Origin: an uncultured Anaerolineae bacterium
GTDB lineage: Bacteria > Chloroflexota > Anaerolineae > Aggregatilineales > Phototrophicaceae
Length of the DNA: 64,000 nucleotides
NCBI GenBank assembly: GCA_937922795.1
Contig: CALAJK010000027.1
Location: forward strand, 1-64,000
Direction of reading: 5' to 3'
Shown one piece after another: positions 18,576 through 28,033 of this stretch (the first letter of the stretch is position 1; each line of letters starts with the position of its first letter). The translations under genes and the position numbers were made by a program. Under the pieces are notes generated by a model. That model searched no databases, had not been told where the DNA came from, and saw only the letters and a list, made by a program, of their open reading frames with translations.

Positions 18576-18616
18576 TGGTACAATGTACACAAATTAATGT
18601 CTGTAATTTATACAGA
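18558..18616 (+). promoter_or_regulatory. Promoter and operator-like palindrome of the first PucR gene
   Basis: TTGACC (18558-18563) and TACAAT (18579-18584) form a promoter with a short 15-bp spacer. Just downstream, TCTGTA and TACAGA form a perfect 6-bp inverted repeat around ATTTA (18600-18616). Its last base is the first base of the start codon. No Shine-Dalgarno site precedes either possible ATG. A palindrome at the start of a regulator gene fits autoregulation. Confidence 0.5.
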
Positions 18617-20307
18617 TGACAGAAATGACTGCACCAGGGCTGAATAAGCACGACGCCGAGCTGCCCATGCCAGAAGCGACCACGATCACTGTAGAAGATG
18701 TTCGCAAACTGGCTCTGCCGCTGGGAACGCGTGTGGTCGCCGGAGATGGCCACCTGAACCACCCTGTCACCTGGACGACCGTCATCTATCTGGAAAACAA
18801 GACCCCTTCCAAACCTTTTCAGCGCGGCGAACTGGTGCTGGCCACCAATGAAGGCAGTGGCCCGCGACAGACAACTGACGTTGATGTAATTCGCTTGGCA
18901 TATGACACCCAAGCCTCAGCAGTGGTGCTGACCGAGCCCGCCTCGCCTGCAGCGATCGCCGAGGCCAACGCTTTTGGCATTCCGGTGCTCGTCCTTCCGA
19001 GCGGCAGCCGCGTGCGGTTGGTGGAGAGGACGATCGTCAGCCTGTTGGTCGATCGCAAAGGCCAGCTTGAACGCCGCGCCACCCAGATTTACCGCCAGCT
19101 CACCCAGATTTCGACCCGGAATGAGGGCATGACCGAGCTGGTCAACGCGATGGCACGGCTGACTAATAAATCAATTGTTGTGCAAGATAAACGCCTGCGC
19201 GTGCTGGACAGCGCCGTTCAACCGCAGTTCATCGGCAGTTGGGATGAAGTCGAAACGTTCCTGCGCAACGTCTACAATCTCCCAGTCGAGTTTCAGGATC
19301 GTTTGCGGGTGGGCGAAGTCGAGAACCCGGTGCTGCTCCAGAGCCTGCCTACTCCTGGCCTGGCGCGGCTGGTTGCCCCGATCATTACCAAGGGCATTGG
19401 CCGCGGCTACGTCTCCATCATTGGCCGCGACACCGAACTGGATGATATTGATCTGCTGGTCGCCGAACATGGCGCTGCTGCTTGCGCCCTAGAAATGGCC
19501 AAAGCGAAAGCCATCAGCGATACCGAGAAGCGGCTGCGCGGCACTTTTTTGGATCGAGTGCTGCTGGGCGATGTGAGCCAACAAGAGGCGATCCGGCAGG
19601 GTGAACGCTTCGAACACGACATGACCCAGGTACATGTGGCCATCGTCCTAGCCTGGCAGGGCGACAAGACGCCGTCGAACCGCCGCTTAGAAACCCTGGT
19701 GAACACCGTTGTCGCCGCGCAGCGGGCCAGCGCGTTGGTGTGGCAGCGCGAACGAGAGAACGAAGTGCTGGTGTTCCATGCGACCGACTCGCGCGACCCA
19801 ATCGATACCAGCATGAAACTGGCGAAAGCTTTCAGTCAGGAAATTCAGCGGCAGTATCCGGGACAGCGCGTCGCCCTGGGTGTAGGCCAGCCCGCGCGTG
19901 ATGTGGCCGCCTGGCGCAGCAGCTACCGCGATGCTGTACAGGCGCTAGAGCTGGCCGCGCGTTTGCAGACCGACACGCCGCTCTACATCGGCGACCTGGG
20001 CGTATATCAGCTCATCCTCAGCCTGGCTGACCGCGAGAAACTGCTGAACTTCTGCGAGCGCACGCTGGGACCGCTGATTGACTATGACCAGCGGCAGCGC
20101 GCTGACTTGATCAAAACCCTGGAGGCTTTTTTTGCCTGCCACGGCAATCTCAGCCAGACGGCCGAGATGCTCATCGTCCATCGCAATACCCTGCTCTACC
20201 GCATGAACCGCATCAACGAAATCGCCCAGATTGATCTCAACCGGCCAGAAACTCGTCTGGCGCTGCATCTGGCGCTGACTATCCGGCGCCTGATTGCGAT
20301 GAACTAA
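18616..20307 (+). CDS. PucR/CdaR-family transcriptional regulator (first copy)
   Basis: A 563-residue protein with PucR architecture. The N-terminal PucR sensor domain (about 25-145) contains LALPLGTRVVAGDGHLNHPV and RGELVLAT. A GAF-like middle (about 170-300) and a GGDEF-like CdaR domain (about 310-430) follow. The C-terminal helix-turn-helix (about 500-555) has NLSQTAEMLIVHRNTLLYRM. Relatives control purine, amino-acid and other nitrogen pathways. The start is ATG 18616 or 18625, neither with a ribosome site. It is immediately upstream of gltB (356-bp gap), and a homologue lies on the other side of gltB. A regulatory link to glutamate synthase is inference. Confidence 0.88.
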   Translation: MTEMTAPGLNKHDAELPMPEATTITVEDVRKLALPLGTRVVAGDGHLNHPVTWTTVIYLENKTPSKPFQRGELVLATNEGSGPRQTTDVDVIRLAYDTQASAVVLTEPASPAAIAEANAFGIPVLVLPSGSRVRLVERTIVSLLVDRKGQLERRATQIYRQLTQISTRNEGMTELVNAMARLTNKSIVVQDKRLRVLDSAVQPQFIGSWDEVETFLRNVYNLPVEFQDRLRVGEVENPVLLQSLPTPGLARLVAPIITKGIGRGYVSIIGRDTELDDIDLLVAEHGAAACALEMAKAKAISDTEKRLRGTFLDRVLLGDVSQQEAIRQGERFEHDMTQVHVAIVLAWQGDKTPSNRRLETLVNTVVAAQRASALVWQRERENEVLVFHATDSRDPIDTSMKLAKAFSQEIQRQYPGQRVALGVGQPARDVAAWRSSYRDAVQALELAARLQTDTPLYIGDLGVYQLILSLADREKLLNFCERTLGPLIDYDQRQRADLIKTLEAFFACHGNLSQTAEMLIVHRNTLLYRMNRINEIAQIDLNRPETRLALHLALTIRRLIAMN

Positions 20308-20663
20308 CCCCTCCTTACCCCTCTGTTTTAGGACTCTGTGCAGTCTCAACAAAATTGAAGCGGAAGCGCCGCCCGATTTTGTGCGCGCGCGAAGCCGTCT
20401 GGCTGGTAGGACACCTTTGTGCACTCCGCCGAATATAACGAATAATTTCCTCTGGCAATTCGCCCATACGCCGCTGATTTAAAGGGGACTTAATGGTTTT
20501 CACCCCGACCCTCATAGGGTATATGTGCATTTTATACAAAATAATTTTTGGTAGTTTTCCTGACTCGGAACTGATACAGTCGTAAAGTGGGGCGCGTTGC
20601 CATTTTAGAAAGTTTGACCAAAAGGCCAGCCGCCTGCCGATCAGTAAATGGAGGACCGGAGCG
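20308..20663. other. 356-bp intergenic region upstream of gltB
   Basis: This gap is AT-richer than its surroundings. It holds an inverted repeat ACCCT-CAT-AGGGT (20508-20520), followed by an AT-rich segment with a TATACA -10-like box (20533-20538) and TTTATACAAAATAATTTTTG. The site GGAGG (20650-20654) serves gltB. A 74-codon minus-strand frame (20315-20539) is open but has no ribosome site and unlike codon use. The region probably carries the gltB promoter and a regulator site; no -35/-10 pair is convincing. Confidence 0.45.
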
Positions 20664-23600
20664 ATGCAGTCTGATCAACCGTACCAGCTACACCGCGAAG
20701 ACACCCAGGAACGCGACGCCTGCGCCTTGATTTGCGCTGTTCGCAAAGGCGGCCAACCTACCCACGGAAATGTCAAACGGACCATTGAAGCCCTCACGCG
20801 CATGGGCCATCGCACCGGTTTCATCGACGGTGAAGGCGATGGCGTGGGCATTTTGACCGACATTCCTCGCCAGTTATGGATGAAAAAGTTAGCGCGGTCG
20901 GGTCTGCGATCATCCATCGCCAGCAGCCGCAACTTCTGGGTTGGACATGTCATGATCCCGGCGACCGAACGCGCCCACGCCTATACCATCGTTGAACAGA
21001 TCAGCAGTCGGCTGTCACAGGCTGGTTTGGATGTGTTAATCGAAGAGACTGATTTGGTCGAGCGCCACGTGTTGGGGCCTAATGCTCAAAAGAACGAGCC
21101 CATCTTCTGGCAGATCGCTGGCACTAATGGAAATGTCCCAGTCAAGCAGCTTGATAAGACGCTGTTCAACCTTCAGTGGCGATTGGAACACGAACTGGGT
21201 GTGCACTTCCCATCGCTGTCGTCGCACAGCGTAGTCTACAAAGTACAAGGCACGGTCGAAATTCTGCGGCGCTACTATCCCGAACTGCGCGACCCGGACT
21301 ACGCTTCCAGCGTGACCCTCGGCCACGCCCGTTACAGCACCAATACCAATCCAGTCTTCGAGCGCGTCCAACCTTTCAATCTCATCGGCCACAACGGAGA
21401 ATTCAACACCATCTCCCGAATGCGGCTGGAAGCCGCCATGTTGGGCATTCACCTGGCGCCGACCAATTCCGATTCGCAGGACATTGATCGGGTTCTGCAC
21501 GCGCTGTGTATGGACTTCGGCCTGGATTTGATCGAGGCGATGGAGTTTATCTTCCCTCCCTTCCAGCACGACCTGCTGCAAAACGCCCCTGAGATCCATG
21601 CGCTCTACGAATACATCCGCCGCAGCTTCGGCCCGTTTGCCCAGGGGCCGGCAGCGGTGGTCGCCCGCCTGGGCGAGTTGTGCGTGTTCAGCGTGGATGC
21701 GATGGGGCTGCGCCCGCTCTGGTTCGGCGAAACCGAGAAAGAATATTTCGCTACTTCTGAGCGCGGCGTCTACACGCTGGACTCGATGTCCAGCGACCCC
21801 AAACCGCTGTCGCCAGGCGAGAAAATCGCCCTGAAGATCGAACCCGGGCAAACTATCCAAGTAATGGATTACCCAGCTATCCAGCGCCATGTGCTTAATC
21901 GCTTCCGTGAGCGCGGCATCGCTTTCAGCGCAGCCAGTTCCGACGGCATTTGGTCGTTCGGCGATCTACCTGTGGCCAAACGGCCAAGCCCACTATCCGG
22001 CCCTCGCGCCGCTGGCCAGCAGACAGCGCTGTCGCCTACGCTGGTTGCCGAAGCCGAAATGCGCCCCACTTGGCAGCGGCAGCCCCAGCGCTATCCCTGG
22101 ATGGTTCAGACCACGCCGGTCAATACCAGCACTATGGCCGCACTCGGCTGGGAACGCTATCACGTCAGCTATGTCGAAGCCATGGCTGAGACGTTCAAAG
22201 AACAGGTGGGATCGCTCGGTTGGGATGGCGCGCTGGCAGCCATCAGCCAGACGCGCGTCAACCTAGCTGACTTTTTCAAAGAGACAGTGGCGGTCGTCAC
22301 CAATCCCTCGATTGATCGCGAACGCGAAAGAGCCCAATTTTCAACGCGCACCCTGGTGGGCGTGCGCCCACACCTGAATGACTCGCCTTCCGAACATAAC
22401 ACGCTGGTGCAGCTTGAAACGCCGCTGCTGCTGGGCGGCTACAGCGAACTCGGCGCGCCGGATGATCTGCGCGCAGCGGCTGACCAGTTAGGCACGCTGA
22501 CGTTGGAGGATCTGCTGGAAGTATTTGGCGATCGCCTGGTCATCTTCTCGATGAGCGCCGCCCTCGACGAGAGTCTGGAATCAGCCGTGAATCGTCTGCA
22601 GCAAGCGGCAGTCGAAGCGGTGTCGAACGGCGTTCAATGTATCCTGCTCGATGACACCGAGGTTTACGCTGGCCAGTCCTTGTGGCTTGACCCCCTCCTC
22701 GTCACTTCGGCCGTTGATCAGGCGCTGCGCCGCGCCGACTACACCCCCAACCTGCGCCGGCAGGTCGGCATTGTGGTGCGCTCCGGCGCGCTGCGCGATC
22801 TACACGATCTCGCGCTGTGCTACGCGCTGGGCGCTAATGCCCTGGTTCCCTACGCCTTGTACGCGGTGGCGTTGGGGATCGCGCCGCGCCCAGCCAAACA
22901 GCCGCCGACCTCTGAGCAAATCGTCAAGCAGCTCATCGGCACGGTCAAGGTGCTCACTGGCGGTCTAGAAAAGGTGATCTCGACCATTGGCTGTCACGAA
23001 CTGCGGGGCTACGGTCACTCATTTAGCTCCATTGGCCTGTCAACCGGCGTCGCAGCCTACTTCGGCACTCCCAATTACTTCGGGTCGGAAAACCGCGGCC
23101 TGACATGGGACGCCCTAAAAACGGACGCCGAAGCGCGCGCCAGCGAGTTTCGCGGCGAGACCGCCGCCAAACTGGCCACGGCTGACCGCTTCTACCCCAA
23201 GATGTGGAAGAAGGTCGAGGACGTCGCCCACGGCGAAATGTCTTTGGAGGAATACACGCGCGAACTGTTGGAACTCGAAGACACAATGCCTGTAGCCATC
23301 CGGCATATCTTGCGCCTCAAGACGGTTGATACACCGCTAAACCCCGATACCGTCGACATCAGCATTAAGGATCACGCGATGCCTGTGCTGATCGGCGCGA
23401 TGTCTTTCGGTTCCCAGGGCGAGCTGGCCTATAAGGCTTACGGCGAAGCCGCCTATCATCTCAACATTTTGTGCGTCAATGGCGAGGGCGGTGAACTGCC
23501 TGAAGTGATGGGACGCTATCCGCGCAACCGCGGCAATCAGATTGCCTCAGCGCGTTTCGGCGTCAACATCGCCTTCCTCAATTCGTGCCAGTATCTCGAA

Positions 23601-25331
23601 ATCAAGATCGGCCAGGGCGCCAAGCCTGGCGAGGGCGGACAGCTCCCCGGCTACAAGGTGACGGAACAGGTGGCGACGGCGCGCCACACCCGGCCAGGCA
23701 TCGATTTGATCTCGCCGAGCAACAATCACGATCTGTACTCGATCGAAGACCTGGCACAGTTGATCGAGGAACTCAAAACGGCTAATCCTCACGCCAAAGT
23801 CTCGGTCAAGATCCCTGTAGTGCCGGGCGTGGGCGTTATCGCTGTGGGCATCGCCAAGGCCGGCGCGGACATCATCAATATCACCGGCTTTGAAGGCGGA
23901 ACCGGCGCGGCGCGTATGCACTCACTGCGCCATGTCGGCCTGCCGGCGGAAATCGGCGTGTGGATGGCGCACCGGGCGCTGTCCGAAAGCGGCCTGCGCG
24001 ATAACGTCGAGCTGTGGTGTGACGGGGGCATGAAGAGTGGCCGCGACGTGCTGAAGATGATGTGTCTGGGCGCGAACCGCGTCGGTTTCGGCACGCTGGC
24101 GATGGTGGCAGTCGGCTGCACCATCTGCCGCAAATGTCACGAGGGAACCTGTCACGTCGGCATCACCACCCACATTCGGACTAAAGAAGAGGCGCTCGCC
24201 AAAGGCGTCAAGCACTTTGAGCCGCGCAATTACGAGGCGGCGGTGGAGGGCATTTGCAACGTCTTCCACATGCTGGCTGATGACATCCGCCTGTGGACGG
24301 CGCGTATGGGGTTCAAACGAACGCAGGATCTGGTTGGGCGCGCCGACTTGATCGAACAGGCCGCTTTACACGACCGCATTGACCTCACCCCTCTAACACA
24401 GTGCGCGCCCCCCAATCAGAAATCGCGTCTCATGCCCGGCGTGGGGCGGCGGCTGACGCGCCCGCGCAACACGCTCAGCAAACAGATCACCAACACCATC
24501 AGCGACCACGCCGCTCGCGGCGACACTGAACTGACCTACGACGATGAGCAGGTGATGGCGATGGATCGGGCTCTGGGCACACATTTGTGCGGCGCGCTCA
24601 AACGCGGCGAATTTCCCAACGCTGACTTAGTGGACGCTGTGCATCTGAGCTTCGGCAACTCAGCCATCCCTGGCAACGGCCTGGCGGCTTTTCTGGATGC
24701 GCCGGTAGATGTGCTGGTTGAGGGCGGCGCACAGGACGGCGTGGCCAAATGCGCCCGCGGCGGCACTGTGACGATCCTCAAAGGCTTGAACCACAATGGC
24801 CAACGCCTTGACGGCTCAGTCGGCAAAAGCTTCGCCTACGGCGCTCAAGGCGGTCTTTTCATCGTTCAGGGCAACGCTGATACTCGCGCCTGCATCCGCC
24901 TCAGCGGAGCCGATGTGATCTTCGGCGGCGAGGTCACCACGCCGCTGCACGACGAGCTAGGCGGCATCGGGGCGCGGGCGAACCTCAAGGGCTATGCCTG
25001 CGAATACATGACCTCCGGTCGCGTGCTGATCCTGGGCGACCCCGGCCCCTGGATCTGCGCTGGCATGTCGGGCGGCGTGCTCTACCAGCGCGTGCAGCCG
25101 GAGATGAACCTGACAGTGGACGCTATCCGCCGCCGCATTGCCGCCGGCGCTACCGTCGACATCTTCCCGCTGGATGAACAGGGAGCGGCAGATGTGCGCG
25201 AGCTGTTAACGGCCTACATCCGCGCCCTGGAAAACAACAACCAGGCCGAGACCGCTCAGCATTTGTACGGCATGCTGCTGCACCCTGACGCGCATTTCGT
25301 CAAGATCGCCCCACCCACGCGCCAGAACTGA
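20664..25331 (+). CDS. gltB: Glutamate synthase, large subunit type (GltB / ferredoxin-GOGAT-like)
   Basis: A 1555-residue protein with the full GOGAT order: class II glutaminase domain (about 20-420), central domain, FMN-binding synthase domain (about 870-1240) and GXGXG beta-helix (about 1300-1540). The nucleophile is probably Cys20 in RDACALI, exposed after removal of 19 residues. The Fe-S cysteines are in CTICRKCHEGTC near 1152, where the usual C-x5-C-x4-C spacing is kept and one extra Cys sits at the fourth position. It makes two glutamates from glutamine and 2-oxoglutarate. No small subunit (gltD) is nearby, so the electron donor may be ferredoxin or an unlinked GltD. It has GGAGG 9 bp before ATG and a terminator after its stop. 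Confidence 0.95.
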   Translation: MQSDQPYQLHREDTQERDACALICAVRKGGQPTHGNVKRTIEALTRMGHRTGFIDGEGDGVGILTDIPRQLWMKKLARSGLRSSIASSRNFWVGHVMIPATERAHAYTIVEQISSRLSQAGLDVLIEETDLVERHVLGPNAQKNEPIFWQIAGTNGNVPVKQLDKTLFNLQWRLEHELGVHFPSLSSHSVVYKVQGTVEILRRYYPELRDPDYASSVTLGHARYSTNTNPVFERVQPFNLIGHNGEFNTISRMRLEAAMLGIHLAPTNSDSQDIDRVLHALCMDFGLDLIEAMEFIFPPFQHDLLQNAPEIHALYEYIRRSFGPFAQGPAAVVARLGELCVFSVDAMGLRPLWFGETEKEYFATSERGVYTLDSMSSDPKPLSPGEKIALKIEPGQTIQVMDYPAIQRHVLNRFRERGIAFSAASSDGIWSFGDLPVAKRPSPLSGPRAAGQQTALSPTLVAEAEMRPTWQRQPQRYPWMVQTTPVNTSTMAALGWERYHVSYVEAMAETFKEQVGSLGWDGALAAISQTRVNLADFFKETVAVVTNPSIDRERERAQFSTRTLVGVRPHLNDSPSEHNTLVQLETPLLLGGYSELGAPDDLRAAADQLGTLTLEDLLEVFGDRLVIFSMSAALDESLESAVNRLQQAAVEAVSNGVQCILLDDTEVYAGQSLWLDPLLVTSAVDQALRRADYTPNLRRQVGIVVRSGALRDLHDLALCYALGANALVPYALYAVALGIAPRPAKQPPTSEQIVKQLIGTVKVLTGGLEKVISTIGCHELRGYGHSFSSIGLSTGVAAYFGTPNYFGSENRGLTWDALKTDAEARASEFRGETAAKLATADRFYPKMWKKVEDVAHGEMSLEEYTRELLELEDTMPVAIRHILRLKTVDTPLNPDTVDISIKDHAMPVLIGAMSFGSQGELAYKAYGEAAYHLNILCVNGEGGELPEVMGRYPRNRGNQIASARFGVNIAFLNSCQYLEIKIGQGAKPGEGGQLPGYKVTEQVATARHTRPGIDLISPSNNHDLYSIEDLAQLIEELKTANPHAKVSVKIPVVPGVGVIAVGIAKAGADIINITGFEGGTGAARMHSLRHVGLPAEIGVWMAHRALSESGLRDNVELWCDGGMKSGRDVLKMMCLGANRVGFGTLAMVAVGCTICRKCHEGTCHVGITTHIRTKEEALAKGVKHFEPRNYEAAVEGICNVFHMLADDIRLWTARMGFKRTQDLVGRADLIEQAALHDRIDLTPLTQCAPPNQKSRLMPGVGRRLTRPRNTLSKQITNTISDHAARGDTELTYDDEQVMAMDRALGTHLCGALKRGEFPNADLVDAVHLSFGNSAIPGNGLAAFLDAPVDVLVEGGAQDGVAKCARGGTVTILKGLNHNGQRLDGSVGKSFAYGAQGGLFIVQGNADTRACIRLSGADVIFGGEVTTPLHDELGGIGARANLKGYACEYMTSGRVLILGDPGPWICAGMSGGVLYQRVQPEMNLTVDAIRRRIAAGATVDIFPLDEQGAADVRELLTAYIRALENNNQAETAQHLYGMLLHPDAHFVKIAPPTRQN

Positions 25332-25356
25332 ACCTTTCTGGCTTGAGATGATCTAG

Positions 25357-25388
25357 AAAGCCGCCCGCTCGGATCAGGGCGGCTTTTC
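25357..25388 (+). terminator. Rho-independent terminator of gltB
   Basis: A 10-bp perfect stem (AAAGCCGCCC with GGGCGGCTTT) encloses a 10-nt loop and ends in four T. It begins 26 bp after the gltB stop codon and cleanly separates gltB from the small gene downstream. Confidence 0.88.
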
Positions 25389-25417
25389 GTTTCTCAATGC
25401 CCAAACCGGCTATAGGC

Positions 25418-25423
25418 TATAAT
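25418..25423 (+). promoter_or_regulatory. -10 box of the small gene after gltB
   Basis: A perfect TATAAT lies 56 bp before the start at 25479 and 30 bp after the gltB terminator. No good -35 is present at the usual distance. It is the only promoter candidate for the 71-residue gene. Confidence 0.4.
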
Positions 25424-25478
25424 GGAGAAGACTCTACCTTAACAGGACAACATATAGTATAGAGGGAGATCGCCCGTT

Positions 25479-25694
25479 ATGAGCAAAGAAGTCAAGATCG
25501 TGGTCTTCATTCTGGAGCGCGGCCCAGGATACGAAAGCGAAAACATCCTCAGCCGGTCAGAAGCAGAGTGGGAAATCGCCAAACTGTTGAGCGAAGGTTG
25601 GAACTTCCTGGGCGCTGGCGGCGGCAAAGGGGCTCAAGACCTGGCCGAGGTCGGCATGGGCTTCGTCGTCCTCTCACGCGACGTAACGTCTTAG
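25479..25694 (+). CDS. Unrecognised 71-residue protein
   Basis: A small soluble protein, MSKEVKIVVFILERG at the start, then an acidic amphipathic helix (SRSEAEWEIAKLLSEGW) and a glycine-rich loop (FLGAGGGKGAQDL) before a closing strand (GFVVLSR). The strand-helix-loop-strand pattern resembles small DUF4177/DUF1737-like folds, but I cannot assign it. AGGGAG lies 10 bp before the ATG. It has its own terminator-isolated unit between gltB and a convergent gene. Confidence 0.65.
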   Translation: MSKEVKIVVFILERGPGYESENILSRSEAEWEIAKLLSEGWNFLGAGGGKGAQDLAEVGMGFVVLSRDVTS

Positions 25695-25731
25695 CGCATT
25701 AAACCACCTAATTCTCATCACACAGATGCAT

Positions 25732-25753
25732 CCGCCAGCTGCCGCGCTGGCGG
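25732..25753. terminator. Stem-loop between convergent small genes
   Basis: CCGCCAGC and GCTGGCGG form a perfect 8-bp stem with a 6-nt loop, 38 bp after the 71-residue gene and 71 bp before the end of the convergent zinc-motif gene. The T-run is poor on both strands, so efficiency is doubtful. Confidence 0.4.
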
Positions 25754-25823
25754 CATTCGTTCCAACAATTGTAATGACGGAGACTTTTGCCGCCTGCGCT
25801 CGCGAGCGCAAGTGACCGCGGTC

Positions 25824-26162
25824 TCAACCGGTCAGCGGCTCTGGGTCTTCAAAATGCGCATGCACATCGACGAGCGGCATCGCTTCATGCGCAGTCCGAA
25901 CCTGGGCGCGCTCTGCGCACGGTCCGACGTGCTCGCACCACCAATCGCGCTCATCCCACGCCGGCCCCCATGGCCCGTCCGCCGGGAACTGCGCCTGCCA
26001 CCACGCTTCGCAGGCTTCGCTGCAAAAATGGCGCTCGACCGAACGGGCCTTGCTTTTCTGAATGACCTTCTGCCCCGATGGCAATAGCTTACGGTAAGCA
26101 TTGCTGTCCAGAACAGTGCCACAGCCATCACAAATCAACATTGGAACGTAGCGAATGCTCAT
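25824..26162 (-). CDS. Unrecognised 112-residue protein with a four-cysteine zinc motif
   Basis: Start at the ATG at 26162, which has GGAGG 6 bp upstream; the longer frame from 26177 lacks a site. Cys11-x2-Cys14 (ICDGCG) and Cys47-x3-Cys51 (FCSEACEAWW) form a likely zinc-ribbon or treble-clef-like site. The C-terminal half is Trp- and Pro-rich (FPADGPWGPAWDERDWW) and ends without known motifs. There is no membrane segment. It is transcribed toward gltB and stands 109 bp downstream of the second PucR regulator on the same strand, so it may be co-transcribed with it. Confidence 0.65.
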   Translation of the reverse strand: MSIRYVPMLICDGCGTVLDSNAYRKLLPSGQKVIQKSKARSVERHFCSEACEAWWQAQFPADGPWGPAWDERDWWCEHVGPCAERAQVRTAHEAMPLVDVHAHFEDPEPLTG

Positions 26163-26270
26163 CGAATACCTCCTCAACGCATCCCTTTAAACTCAGTAAA
26201 GAGGCCTCGACGAGCGGTAACCAGTGTCAAATGTCAGCTTCGGCGCAGCGAGGTGTAAGCAAGTTACCGG

Positions 26271-27920
26271 CTAACTGCCGGACAGCGTCGCCAGCACCCG
26301 CTGCACTTTCAGCGCCAGATGCAGGATCAGGCGGTTGTCGGCGTCGTCCAGATTCATGCCGGTCAGCTCGCTGATCCGCTCCAGTCGGTAGACCAGCGTG
26401 TTGCGATGCACATCCAAGTCAGCGGCCGCCTTGGCCAAGTTGCCGTTGGCTTCAAAGAAACCGTTCAGCGTGCGAATGAGATCACCTTGCTTGCGCTCAT
26501 CATGCTCGACCAGCGGCCCCAGCGTATCCTGGTAGAAACGCCTGAGGTGATCGAGATTGCGCTCTTTGAGCGACAGCAGCAGTTGAAACAGTTTGAGGTC
26601 GCCATAGTAAGTCGTCTGTTCCCGATCGCCGAGCTGGTTGGCGATGCTTACTGCGTCTTTGGCTTCTCGATAGGCCTCTCGCAGGGCGGTTAGACCGTCG
26701 GCTGGCCGGCTGATGCCCGCCCCCACCAGACCACTGGGCGTGCGGCTGGCGAGCTGGTCACGGACTTCATCGACAATCCGCCGCACTCTCCCGATCTGCT
26801 GCTGGCCGTCCAGCGGATACAACGCGACGATCACATCTACATACTGCCCGACGGCGCCGTTGATCTGCCGCCGGAGCATGTCATCACGCACCAGCGAAAT
26901 GAGCGACTCTAGAGGCAGCGCAGCGCCGGTGCGCGTCACAGCCCGGAACACGACCACCATAAAGCTGCAACCCACGTCGAAACCAGACTGCTGCGCCCGC
27001 ACCGTCAGCAAATCATCATCGGCCGGCGTACCGCTCAGCCACATCTGTATCCAATCGCCGCGCGCCTGTTCAACTGCGATGGCGATCGCCCGGCTTTTGG
27101 CCAGTTCCATAGCACATACATCGGCGCCATAAGACAGAACGAGCCGATCGAAATCGTCCAGTGGCTCCTGCTTAGCGACCAGCGATAGATAACCGGCGAC
27201 GCGCTTCTCGACTTTCAGCACGGTGGTATACCCTAGCGGGCTGGCGAGGATTATCCCTTCGACATCCGGCGCTTCACGTTCCAGCCAGTTCTGAAAAGCG
27301 CCGTAAGGTAAACTTTGCAGCAGCGTTCGACCTGTCATTCCCCCACGCCGCGACACGTTGGGGTAAACCTGCGCCATCAAGACGCCCGCATCGTCATGCA
27401 CGACGACCGGCCGGGCTGTGGCGCGCGCCACAATTTGCAGCAAGCTGTTCAGATCGCGGTTCTCGGCGGCCAGGCGCGTGAGCTGGCGCTGAATTTCAAT
27501 GGCGCGCTGAGTGAGCTGCGCGGTCTGATTGACGATCAGCGTATTGACCGCGCGCTCGACGCGCGTCAGATTGCTGTCCTCCGGCATAGCCAGCAAACAC
27601 ACCCGAGTTTCATTGGCTACCGCCGCGGCCGCATCGGATACTGCGCTGTTCACCGCCACCGCGTGAACGCCAACCTGAGCCAGGTTTTGAACCACGTCCG
27701 CCAGCGTGATCCGGCTGTCATAGCTCTTCAGCACATCCATAGATACCAACGCCAGTTCGCCGCCGTAGATGTCCGGAAAAGCCGGCGGTTGGGCGCGTAC
27801 CGTCACGGCCCAGATGATAGTGACATCTGGCGAACCGGCCACCAGCGTCGTCCCTAACGGCAGAGCAAATTGAAGCAGGGCTTGCAGCGTGGTAGTTTGG
27901 TTTTCAGTCATATGAACCAT
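26271..27920 (-). CDS. PucR/CdaR-family transcriptional regulator (second copy)
   Basis: A 549-residue paralogue of the regulator at 18616. The N-terminal PucR domain (about 15-130) has FALPLGTTLVAGSPD and GGELALVS. GAF-like (about 150-280) and GGDEF-like (about 290-410) regions follow. The C-terminal HTH (about 485-540) has NLAKAAADLDVHRNTLVYRL. The ATG at 27920 or 27911 may start it; neither has a strong ribosome site. Two PucR proteins of the same architecture flank gltB and two small genes. They may regulate it together or may answer different signals; the ligands are unknown. Confidence 0.87.
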   Translation of the reverse strand: MVHMTENQTTTLQALLQFALPLGTTLVAGSPDVTIIWAVTVRAQPPAFPDIYGGELALVSMDVLKSYDSRITLADVVQNLAQVGVHAVAVNSAVSDAAAAVANETRVCLLAMPEDSNLTRVERAVNTLIVNQTAQLTQRAIEIQRQLTRLAAENRDLNSLLQIVARATARPVVVHDDAGVLMAQVYPNVSRRGGMTGRTLLQSLPYGAFQNWLEREAPDVEGIILASPLGYTTVLKVEKRVAGYLSLVAKQEPLDDFDRLVLSYGADVCAMELAKSRAIAIAVEQARGDWIQMWLSGTPADDDLLTVRAQQSGFDVGCSFMVVVFRAVTRTGAALPLESLISLVRDDMLRRQINGAVGQYVDVIVALYPLDGQQQIGRVRRIVDEVRDQLASRTPSGLVGAGISRPADGLTALREAYREAKDAVSIANQLGDREQTTYYGDLKLFQLLLSLKERNLDHLRRFYQDTLGPLVEHDERKQGDLIRTLNGFFEANGNLAKAAADLDVHRNTLVYRLERISELTGMNLDDADNRLILHLALKVQRVLATLSGS

Positions 27921-28033
27921 TGTGAATCTCGCCGCAGTTTAATCAGCCAGCGGGAACAGCAGCATGAGCAATTTGGCCAATCAAACCAGAAAGGATTTGT
28001 GGAATAGCGATAAAATATAGAGCGATCCAGCTC

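Noticed and set aside
20315-20539. 74-codon minus-strand frame upstream of gltB
   Set aside because: No ribosome site and third-position base use unlike neighbouring genes; the region is better explained as the gltB regulatory leader, although a small gene cannot be fully excluded.
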